From positions 16,686 through 80,685 of the forward strand of contig JAXGGA010005161.1 in NCBI GenBank assembly GCA_038373865.1: a DNA stretch of 64,000 nt. Reading direction: 5' to 3'. Positions within the stretch are counted from its first letter, which is position 1, and every line of letters begins with the position of its first letter. The notes under the pieces were generated by a model. The model saw nothing but the letters and a program-made list of their open reading frames with translations, ran no database searches and had not been told where the DNA came from. This document shows positions 1-10,981 of the stretch, one piece after another. Source of the DNA: Uloborus plumipes (lineage: Eukaryota > Arthropoda > Arachnida > Araneae > Uloboridae). A program made the translations under genes and the position numbers.

Positions 1-2118
<2,118 letters not shown>

Positions 2119-2637
2119 CCCATTTATGCCCAAGTTTTTTATAACAATTTTTTTCCATTTTTATCTGCTTAGAACTCTTACTTGGAATGGTTTACATACA
2201 TTTTTAGGCTTAAAATAGTTCGCCGTTTCCATATTTATTAAATTTTTTAACTCCTGTTTATGGGATATTTTGCAGATATGTGAGCAAAATACGACCTTAC
2301 TTGACTTTACTTATGCAAAGCAACATTATAGAACGCATCTGTGATCAATTTCAAGCAAATCATTTTAAAATAGTTTGAGGTTATGAAAAAAACAGGTTGC
2401 AAAAAAAACTTACTTTCCGTGGCTACCCATGCTGGATCGTTGCTTGACTGATTTGTCTGAAAATAGATGTCAATAAATAAACTCTGATATCCAAATAGTG
2501 GCTCTAACTGGTTTTCTCAAGAAGAAGGACCATTTTACTTGTGAAAAACAGCTTTAGTAAAATGATATACCCATTACAGGTTTTTGTATGCAGTAACTAA
2601 CAAGCGTCCCGTTTTTAGGACACTGGGCATAAATGGG
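2119..2637. mobile_element. piggyBac-type MITE with TTAA target duplication
   Basis: The ends are perfect inverted repeats, CCCATTTATGCCCA at the left and TGGGCATAAATGGG at the right, each flanked by TTAA (2115-2118 and 2638-2641). TTAA duplication with CCC-starting ends is the piggyBac signature. The 519-bp interior has no transposase, so this is a non-autonomous copy. Confidence 0.85.
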
Positions 2638-2641
2638 TTAA

Positions 2642-3009
2642 AATATGCTAAAATACTTTGCACATCTAATTTAATTTAAGATTGGGAACAATAATATATT
2701 TATTCTGCAGAAGTGTATAGGTTAGACTTCAACCACTTGTTTTGTTTTTTTATTTTAATTTCTCTTTTTCTTTGGAAATGGATTTAAATGTTGTATCCGA
2801 ATAAAGGTTCGAATGCGACTATTTTTTTTTAATACATCTCTACATAAATTTGGATATTTATTTTCAAGCAAATTCTTAGTGGCTCTTTATCCCTTATAGA
2901 TGCTATTTTTTCCAAAAATATTTTCTAAAACATTCTACAAATTCCCTCCAAAGTATCTTGCGACAGGCGTGAGGTAAAATCGAATTTGAAATTTAAAAGC
3001 TTTGAGTCT
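2642..3009. other. Intergenic, nothing recognised
   Basis: AT-rich, no coding signal or defined repeat. Confidence 0.5.
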
Positions 3010-3333
3010 TCAAACAGTCCAAACATTGAGTTGATTAAAACAATTATTGCTTTTTGAAATGGAAATAAGTTTTCTTCCTACAACTCTAAGATTTGAAATA
3101 GCATTTCTAATTTCAGTTTCAACATTTTTCTGCATGCCACTTTTTTTTTTGGTCCAAATGCTGCTTGAAGGTAGGGGCTTATGCTTTGGAGTCTCTAACA
3201 AACTGCTGTTCATCACATTAAGAAATGAGGCAATTAATTGGAAGAAATCGGCCGCACTTTTGTTTCCAAGTTCTACAGCTTTAGCAGTTGTGGATAAAAA
3301 TATTGCTTTTGCAGGGGCAAATCTTTGCCTTTG
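3010..3333 (-). pseudogene. P-element/THAP9-like transposase fragment (tentative)
   Basis: Read on the minus strand, about 105 codons run without a stop. They begin RQRFAPAKAIFLSTTAKAVE and continue with FFQLIASFLNVMNSS. This resembles the segment of P-element-like transposases around their insertion domain (a basic start, an AxxxFS-like turn, then an alanine-rich helix and an F-x-L-x-N helix followed by MNS). The frame is broken upstream near 3335-3350 and no DNA-binding domain or element ends are visible. The identification rests on remembered family features and is not secure; it could instead be another transposase fragment. Confidence 0.35.
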
Positions 3334-3420
3334 ATTGCGGCCTTTGACTTACAAATAGTCAAGTTTTAAGTTATGGCAAATTTGAATTTCGCCTCTGTAA
3401 ACACTTAAAAAATAACAATC

Positions 3421-3734
3421 AAACTTTAAAATAACAAGTGGAGAATTTCCAAATGCAAATGAAGAGCTGCACTGCCTGACATAGGAAACCGCCGTGTGAC
3501 CAGAAGAAAGACAGATTCAGACAACAAAGTTTGTTCACTGTTACAAACTTGTTTTCATCCCTTTGAACTTCTCAAACGGGATTCCTGCGGTAAGTAGTTT
3601 TCCTCAAAGAAACGAAGTAGCTGTCCTATATTTAACAGCCCTGGTAAAAAACATCTACACACTTGGTTATCTAAAGCCATGGTAACCTAACCTTGACATA
3701 GAAGTGTAATAAATTAGTTTAAGTATTTGGTACG
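3421..3734. other. Intergenic, nothing recognised
   Basis: No gene, repeat end or RNA gene could be defined here. Confidence 0.45.
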
Positions 3735-4015
3735 GTTTCAGAAAAGAGAATGGGAACAAAGGCTAGCAGATAATATTTACAGGAACCCAAAGGGTTTTTT
3801 GCATACGCAAATTCTGGAAAAATTCGAAATAGTCAAATTGGGCCATTGGTAGATGAGCATGGAAATTTAATTCAGAATGATGGGGGTATTGCTAATATTC
3901 TAAATGACTTTTTTCCCTGTTTTTTTATTGATAACTGTATCTCAACACAAGCAAGACACAAGCTACTACACAGCTTGAGGACTCTGCATTTTCCAGGGAG
4001 GACGTACTACTTTAT

Positions 4016-5186
4016 TTGAAAAAAATTAAAACCACCAAAGCTCCGGGACCAGATAATATGTATCCAAAAATTGTAGTAGAATGTGCAGAGGAATTAGTGG
4101 ACGTTATTGTTAATATATTTAATGCTTCGTATAACTCAGGGATAGTGCTAGAGGACTGGAAACTGGCTAACATTACACCGCTCTTCAAGAAAGGGTCTAG
4201 AGGTAATGCAGGAAATTATAGACCTGTGAGTCTGACTTCAGTGGTTTGTAAAATTTTTGAAACATTGATCAAAATTAAGATTATGAATTTCTTAGAAAAT
4301 AATGGGCTGTTGACTAGTTTGCAGTATGGTTTCAGAAAAGGTAAATCGTGTGCTACTAATTTATTACATTTCTATGACAAGGTTACCATGGCTTTAGATA
4401 CAAAAAATGTGTAGATGTTGTTTACATAGATTTTCAAAAAGCTTTCGATAAGGTGCCTCATGTCGTACTACTCAGTAAATTAGATGATATAGGAATAGGA
4501 GGTAAAATTCTAGTTTGGGTTAGAAATTGGCTGACAGGAAGGAAACAAAGAGTAGTTGTTAGGGGTAACTATTCTAAATGGTGTGAGGTTTAAAGTGGGG
4601 TTTTCCAAGGATCAGTTTTAGGTCCCCTTTTGTTTATTATTTTTATGAATGGCATTCCTGAAAATGTTTCTGGAATCATGAATTGTTTTGCTGATGACGT
4701 CAAAATTATGGTGGTTGTAGAAAATGATGCAAGTAAATCAGCTGCAAGAGGATTTGGACCATATTACTATGTAGGCAGACAAGTGGGACATGGCGGTAAA
4801 TGTTGGGAAATGTCAAATCCTGCATTTAGGTCATTTAAATAAGCATACAAGCTATTATTTACAGGGTTCAGTCATTAGTAAGACAGATAATGTTACGGGT
4901 CTAGGTGTCTTAATAAATCAGGACTTCAAGTTTAGCCAACAGTGCAGCATAGCTAGTAACAAAGCCAATAGAATGCTTGGGTTTATCAATATATCTATTT
5001 CAAACAAGTCTAAGAAGGTTCTTCTACCTCTATATAGAACTTTGGTAAGACCTCATTTGGAGTATGCTGTTCAGCTTTGGTCTCCTTATCTGAAAAAAGA
5101 TATTAATTTATTGGAAAGGGTACAAAGAAGGGCTACAAGGTTAGTAAATGGATTTTCTAATTTAGACTATGATTCCAGACTTAGAA
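4016..5186 (+). pseudogene. CR1-type reverse transcriptase, broken
   Basis: Reverse transcriptase of the LINE above. Visible blocks, in order: KAPGPDN and EDWKLANITPLFKKGS (4040-4200), NYRPVSLTSVVCKIFETLI (4213-4270), YGFRKGKSCATN (4325-4360), YIDFQKAFDKVP (catalytic block A, about 4423-4458), QGSVLGPLLFIIF (4609-4647) and FADDVKI (catalytic block C, about 4687-4707). The catalytic aspartates are still encoded, but a frameshift near 4410, an in-frame TAA near 4590 and another break near 4780-4800 inactivate it. The last frame, 4790-5186, holds the thumb-like region and ERVQRRATRLVNGFSNLDYD. The reading continues at 6013 beyond the inserted element. Confidence 0.85.
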
Positions 5187-6004
5187 CAGTGGTTGGAAAA
5201 ACTACATTTCTTTTGTAGCGAACTACAACTACTTTGTTACAAATGTAGTTAACTACAACTACTTTTTTAAAAACATAGCGACTACAAACTACTTTTGAAT
5301 TGTAGTTGCTACTTCGCTATTTTTTAAAAAATAAATAAATAAAAAGCATATATCGCTTGAGGATTGACCGAAAAAAATTCGAAAAGTGGTTTACATTAAT
5401 GAATTAACTCATTTGAATATGGAATGGAACTAGGAATTGTTTTGAATTTATTTGTTACTTTTCCTTCTGCTAAAATTTGTCCTTTTACGATTTTTTTTTA
5501 CAATTTTTACGAATATACGCCACAAAAAAGGATTCAAAAGTTGAAAGATTGAAACAATTCAACCTTCACTTTTTTTAAAATTCTTGCCAGGGAATATTTA
5601 CAAACATGAAAATTATTTGAAGGAATATAAAAATTATGATGCCAAATAAACCAATTGACATTAAACAGATAAAATGTATTTCGTCAAAATGATGTATCTA
5701 TGTAAGGGATCAACATATATTTTTTATGGTTTCTACTTCTCATTACGCACGCTGCTGTACTCGTTTAAGATTTGCACCAGTCAGAGTCCTTCGTTCTGTT
5801 TTTTTTTTTTTTTTTTTCATTTCTTCATTCGTTTTTTTTTTATTTAAAAGTAGTTTTCAGAAATCGCTACAAACTACTATTTTTGTATCGCGCTTCTCAC
5901 TACTCTACTTTTTTTATAAAAGTAGTGCGCTACACTACAAACTACTTTAAAAGGTAGCTACTACAGTAGTTTCGCTACTTGTAGCGCGCTAATTCCGACC
6001 ACTG
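5187..6004. mobile_element. Non-autonomous hAT-type element, copy 1
   Basis: Starts CAGTGGTTGGAA and ends TTCCGACCACTG, imperfect inverted ends. It is flanked by a perfect 8-bp duplication ACTTAGAA (5179-5186 and 6005-6012), which is the hAT hallmark. Removing it restores the CR1 sequence on both sides. The interior is full of ACTAC/GTAGT strings, mostly near both ends, and has no transposase. A second copy lies at 34720-35531. Confidence 0.9.
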
Positions 6005-6012
6005 ACTTAGAA

Positions 6013-6302
6013 TGCTTAATATGTTGTCTTGAGCAAAGGAGAACAAGAGGGGATATGATTCAGTGATTCAGTTAGTTAAATTTTTTAAAATGGATGATGT
6101 TGCAGGGTTAGATTTTTGCACAGAAAGCAGGACAAGGGGTCATTGTTTTAAGCTGTTCAAATCTCAGGCTAATCTGGAAATTCGAAAAAATTACTATTTT
6201 AGCAGGGTAGTGGGAACTTGGAACAGTTTACCGGAAAAGGTGGTAAGGAGCAATGGAGTAGATAGCTTTAAGAGGGCCATTGATCTTCATTGGGGTCTTT
6301 AA
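6013..6302 (+). pseudogene. CR1 ORF2 C-terminal fragment
   Basis: Continuation of the CR1 protein beyond the hAT insertion: an EQRRTRG-like start with a frame break near 6055, then MIQLVKFFKMDDV, RTRGHCFKLFKSQ, YYFSRVVGTWNSLPEKVV and SFKRAIDLHWGL followed by TAA. This conserved tail is shared with the fragments at 34150, 44000 (minus strand) and 45456. Confidence 0.8.
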
Positions 6303-6367
6303 TTTGACTAGGACCAGCCCAGTTGGGCCCAGAGCCTGCAGCTGGTCGTCACATTTGTATTTGTATT

Positions 6368-6605
6368 TATTAGTAGCACACAATTTACCTTCTCTGAAAT
6401 TATACTGCAAACTACTCAACAGACTATTAGTCTCTAAGATGTTCATAATCTTGACTTTGATCAATGTTTCAAAACTATTACAAGATACTGAAGTTAGATT
6501 CACAGGCCTAAAATTTCCAGCACTACCTTTAGACACTTTTTTGAAAAGCGGCATAATGTTAGCCAGCTTCCAGTCCTCTGGCACGGTCCCCGAGTTATAC
6601 AAAGC
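6368..6605 (-). mobile_element. Inverted CR1 reverse-transcriptase fragment
   Basis: The minus strand reads NSGTVPEDWKLANIMPLFKK, then NFRPVNLTSVSCNSFETLI and LLSSLQYNFREGKLCATN, the same RT segment as 4140-4360 but diverged. It abuts the 3' tail of the plus-strand CR1 at about 6368 with no intervening sequence. It lacks its own 3' end. Confidence 0.8.
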
Positions 6606-6659
6606 ATTTCCACTACAAACGAAAGAAAGAACATTCAAGGGAAAGATAGAAGTTGTTCA

Positions 6660-6806
6660 GAAGAAAAGAACTTAAGAAGAAATGGAGTTAGAAAGTGACG
6701 ACTCAACAACTTATGACTTAATTTCAAATAAACGAGGCAGTGACAGTTTTGATGACAGTGCTTACCCTTCAGTCATTGATAAACAAAAACATCAGCAACC
6801 AACATA
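6660..6806 (+). pseudogene. Short coding-like stretch, unidentified
   Basis: From 6681 an open run of about 42 codons with an acidic, serine-rich composition (MELESDDSTTYDLISN, then SDSFDDSAYPSVIDK) ends in TAA. The composition looks more like protein than like the surrounding AT-rich DNA. I do not recognise it. It may be the tail of a dead element protein or a host pseudogene fragment; a chance frame is also possible. Confidence 0.2.
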
Positions 6807-9550
6807 ACAGTGACATTTACGAGTACATGTATGAAGACTTGATTATAAACAAAGGTAATTGCAATTTTAATCTCCTCATCTTTCTAAAGTTTTTTTAAAG
6901 TTTTAAAATCAGATTGAAATGAAATCAATATACTGGTTGCTGCTGCACAAGCATTTGGGCTTGATTCCCAGCTTCCCCAGTAGTTGAGAAGATATATTGG
7001 CATTTATAGTAATACTTCAAGGCAAGGAGCAATTACTGGAAGTCCCTAAAATCCCAAATGGAGAAATCAAGCCATTGCAGTTTATTATGCAGTTGAGAAG
7101 TGGGGCTTAACTGATAAAATCTAAGCACTTTGCTGTGATAAACACTAAGCAACATAGTTTATATAACTAGTAGCTATCAGAGAGATGCAAATAACAATAT
7201 GAAGTACATAATAAGTTCTCAACAATGCTTGAATTTATTGATTGCTACCTTTCCACTCAGAAACAACAGCTCGATAATTACTCAGAATTGCTACAATTAA
7301 CTAGAATATTTTTTGGTGGGATAGTCCAAAGAGCGGAATATCATTTCATAAGCCAGGAGCTGTAAGTCATACTAAGTGAATATCAATGGCTATTTATGTA
7401 CTTAAGGTTTATACATTCAGGATCACTTTTCCTGTATGAAAGGAGGAACTGCTTAGGATGATTTGATATATTTCCTGTCTGATTATAGTTAAGCTTGGTT
7501 TATGTCTCCAAGGCAGTCAAAGCTCCATATCATGATTTTTAATTCATGTTTTTACTGATCAATTATCAGAATATTGATCCAGATGTCAGCAAGGATTCTA
7601 TCAAGACATTTTCAAACTTTTTCTAGAACTCAGCTCAAAAAACTTAGCATACACAATTTGCAGACGTTTTTGGGGGAGCTTTAGGATGAAAAGTCTTTTC
7701 TCTGACTACTTTTCATCCTAAAGATCACACTTTGTAGCATTGAAAAAAGGGGTTCCTTATAACTCCAAAACACATGTCTGCAAATTTTTGCAAACTTTGT
7801 GCTAAAACGCTGATTTTTCCTATTTAACTTTATCAATTTATTGAGCCACTTTTGTAAAATTTTAGCTTAAAAAAGTAATTACAAAAAAGTAAATCGAAAA
7901 TTAAAAAAAAAAACTTCAAGGTGCAACTCTCTAGGGCTCAAAGTAGTTTTGTACCAAGTTTAAAAGATGTGGTGCTGTGGGACCTCCTGGACACAGGTGC
8001 ACCTCAGACATCCTTTCAATTTCTTCGATGTTACTTTTTTAATGTATAAAGATAAAATGCAAGCCTGTCATTTATTCCCCCCCCCTCCCTTGGCTTTGAG
8101 AAATCAATGTATTTGCATACAATAGGGCATGGCTTTTATTGTTTTCCCATTAAATTGCATTATGTTTGCAATCTTATGTTGCAATTTTTTGCAGTGTTTT
8201 CTGCCGATGTTAATTTCTTAAGATTAATGAACGCAATAATTTTATCTTCTGAATTTTTTTTCTTCTGACAGTTACTGAAAAGTACCCTGTTTGTGAAAAG
8301 TAAAGTTTAATTTGTGTATTTATTTCTTCATCAATTATTCATTAAATTTGTAAAAAAGAAAAAATAACTCCACTTATCCACAAAAGTTTGAAGGTTTTAA
8401 CGGTACACGAGTTTTTAATTTATATATTATAATTTATCATTATTTTTATAATAATCTAATAATCATGCAATATAAAGTTGAAAGCAACAATCAACAAAAA
8501 ATCTTGTGCACACCAAAATTTTCAAAGAAAAAAGAAAAAATAATAAGAGAAGTAAGGATGGATACTAAAGTCTTAGCATTTGCAGGTCAGCCAGAAAAAT
8601 TAATTTTTCTCAATCAATTTAAATTGCTTATCTTTTAATGTTTCACATTTAAGAGAAAATTAATTTTTCTCAAATAAATAAATAATATAATGAGTTTAAA
8701 CTTTTCAGAGAAAAAAATAATTTAAGTTCATAATTCAAACAATTGAAGTGCAAAGATTTTTTCTAAGTGGAGACAATGAGCACATCAGCATTCTTACAGC
8801 ACCAGTTGTGAAAAACATTGCATGTAAGATATAGTAAAAAAATGTGCATGCAAAAAAAGTGTAGTCTAAAAGACATACGGGAAGAATGAAAATAATATTT
8901 GACAATTCATAATATACCAGCGAATATATACAGACACTATAAAAAATGTAACTCACACTCTCTATTTGTGGACAAATAGAGGGCGGAGAAATAAATGTGC
9001 AATGAAGCATCGTAAGATGTGTTTCACTTTTTGCGTGAACTGAAAAATTACTAGAAAGCAATATCGTGATTCATTCTGAAAAGCAACCAAAAACCAGGTT
9101 TTCATAATAGAAATATGAGCAAAACAACCATAAGAGAGCAGTGCCGCAAGCGGCGAAAACGGTAACTTCGCCTTGTAAGCGATTTTCTTTGTTTCCGCCG
9201 CCTTTGGACAGCAGCGTAACATGGCAGACAGCCATGGTTTAACTCAATCTAGGTCCCCTTCACTTCAGATATGGTTACCATGCCCATAATCGAATCACAT
9301 GAGTTAGACTTTTGGCATCATCTTTTACTCACTTGACAGGTTTGTTTCCTCCAGGTCTCTTGTTTTAAGCTTAGTCTTCCCTGTTGCAATGAAGCCTCCT
9401 TCTTCTGACATTACTTCATTACTGCATAGTATTAGATTTCATTCAGAAAGGATAAAAGAACTATATGGCCTTATTTTTTGGGTCAGGACGCACAGGTTCT
9501 TGTTTTACACATTTAAATGCACCTTTTGGGATGCATTTTTCTTTCCTTTA
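6807..9550. other. Intergenic, no supported gene
   Basis: AT-rich sequence. A 16-bp-arm hairpin lies at 7679-7723. A local GC-richer patch (about 9140-9250) includes CGTAACATGGCAGACAGCC, a start-codon-like context, but no following exon could be supported on either strand. Confidence 0.4.
7679..7723. repeat. Perfect hairpin
   Basis: CTTTAGGATGAAAAGT at 7679-7694 is followed 13 bases later by its exact reverse complement at 7708-7723. Confidence 0.85.
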
Positions 9551-9668
9551 ATCTCAAATTCATTTTTTTTAAAGGCAACGAACTTAAACACATTTTCAAA
9601 AATGGAATATACCCATATTTTTTAAATATGTTCGAATTTTTGCCTTTTAAAAAAAATGAATTTGAGAT
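9551..9668. repeat. Inverted repeat, about 28-bp arms
   Basis: The left arm (9551-9577) begins ATCTCAAATTC and ends AAAGGCA. The right arm (9641-9668) is its reverse complement apart from one extra base. The spacer is about 63 bases. Confidence 0.85.
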
Positions 9669-9801
9669 TGAGTTTATAAGGTTTCAGTGCATAAATATAC
9701 CGTGCAACTTTTTTTTTTGATAAATAATAAACCAAGATAATTTTCAGAATTAAAGCATTCTGAAGAAAGTTAATGAACTACAAATGATTTAAATAGAAAC
9801 A

Positions 9802-10357
9802 GTTTCTTTCTATAAACTTTAATGTACATAAAAAATGCACATCAGACTCGAAGCAACATAAACTCAGAAATTTTTTGCATATATAACAACTTAAAATAAT
9901 TTGCAAAAATTTTCACATTGGGGCATTTTCATTGTTCAGTTATACTGCAAATAAATAATGAGTATAGTAATTATGACAGTTTCAGAAAGTTTCTTTCTAT
10001 AAACTTCAATGTACATAAAAATGCACATCAGACTCAAAGCAACATAAACTCAGAAATGTTTTGTATATATAACAACTTTAAATAATTTATAAAAATTTTC
10101 ACATTGGGGCATTTTCATTGTTCAGTTATACTGCAAATAAATAATGAGTATAGTAATTATGGCAGTTTCAGAAACAGTTTCTTTCTATAAACTTCAATGT
10201 ACATACAAAAAGCACATCAGACTTAAAGCAACATAAACTCAGAATTTTTTTGTATATATAACAACTTTAAATAATTTACAAAAATTTTCACATTCAGACA
10301 TTTTCATTGTTCATTTATATTGTAAATAAATAATGAGTATAGTAATTATGGCAGTAT
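9802..10357. repeat. Three tandem copies of a ~187-bp unit
   Basis: GTTTCTTTCTATAAACTT recurs at 9802, 9989 and 10177 (spacing 187 and 188), and each unit ends with AATGAGTATAGTAATTATG. The copies differ by scattered substitutions, the third most of all. It lies just beyond the 3' end of OS9. Confidence 0.93.
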
Positions 10358-10882
10358 GAGGCCTCTGTAAGTATTATTCAAAGGTTTTTTCACATTTTGA
10401 GCTGTTAGTTCTTTTCCTAATCTCTATTAATATAGAGTATTTAAAATCTTTGAACAGGCTAGTCTGACGAGTTAACGAACATACCCCTGTGAATAAAAAA
10501 GTCATATCTTTTTAAAATAAGTTTCTGATATTGTATTAGATAAAACTGAAACAGTAATTTCTATACAGTTAAAGGGAGGAGATGCTTCTTTTGTTTGTCC
10601 ACTAATTAAACATATTCATTAACTGGGATTTTGCAACACAACTTTAATTATCCCCTTCCCTCTCAAAAAAAAAAAAAAAAGAAAAGAAAGAAAAAGTTTG
10701 AAGTAGAGCCGCAAACATGTTCCTACTTTTTCTAAAAAATACACAAATTGGTAGGAATTTTAAAATTAAAATTTAATAAATGCTACAGCTTTTAATAGTA
10801 TAATAAATTTCTAAAAATGAAATTGTGCTTAATAGTTCATTTACTGGTCAGACTACCCAATTGTTCCCGTAAGCACTTTAAA
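10358..10882 (-). other. OS9 3' untranslated region / downstream flank
   Basis: Sequence following the OS9 stop codon on the minus strand. I see no perfect AATAAA. The variant ATTAAA occurs on the minus strand at 10791-10796 and 10772-10777, about 90-110 bases past the stop, and is a possible polyadenylation signal. A long A tract on the plus strand (10664-10680) also lies here. Confidence 0.35.
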
Positions 10883-10981
10883 TCAGTCATCTTTATCATC
10901 ATCATTTTCCCATGTAAATTTATAATTTTCTTCCAGTTTCTTGTGTCGTTCCATTTCTTGAACTGCTTCTTGCTGTCCAGT
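10883..10981 (-). CDS. OS9: OS9 exon 14 (stop codon)
   Basis: Residues 580-611 and TGA (10885-10883). Encodes TGQQEAVQEMERHKKLEENY, then KFTWENDDDKDD. It matches the GAEEAQKERQRQKELESNYR-like C terminus of OS-9. Acceptor AACTTAG; phase 0. Confidence 0.94.
   Translation of the reverse strand, partial: TGQQEAVQEMERHKKLEENYKFTWENDDDKDD

Larger units (their letters stand above)
3735..6367 (+). mobile_element. 5'-truncated CR1-type LINE, interrupted by a hAT-type element
   Basis: Translation in pieces gives the order expected of a CR1-clade ORF2: a linker (NPKGFFAYANSG..., then LVDEHGNLI), the reverse transcriptase, and the C-terminal block with RTRGHCFKLFKSQANLEIRK and NSLPEKVV. The 3' end runs through a GGACCAGCCCAGTTGGGCC segment and finishes with TTTGTA repeats near 6350-6367. 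No endonuclease or ORF1 is present, so the copy is 5' truncated. It carries stops and frameshifts and is dead. Bases 5187-6004 are a later insertion with an 8-bp target duplication. Three more copies of the 3' end lie at 34119, 43861 and 45324. Confidence 0.85.

Noticed and set aside
6280..6675. 131-codon plus-strand frame
   Set aside because: It spans the CR1 3' tail and the complement of an inverted RT fragment, so it is an accident of two element pieces.
6940..6985. Box-B-like GGGCTTGATTCCC as a tRNA or SINE
   Set aside because: No convincing box A at the right spacing and no cloverleaf.
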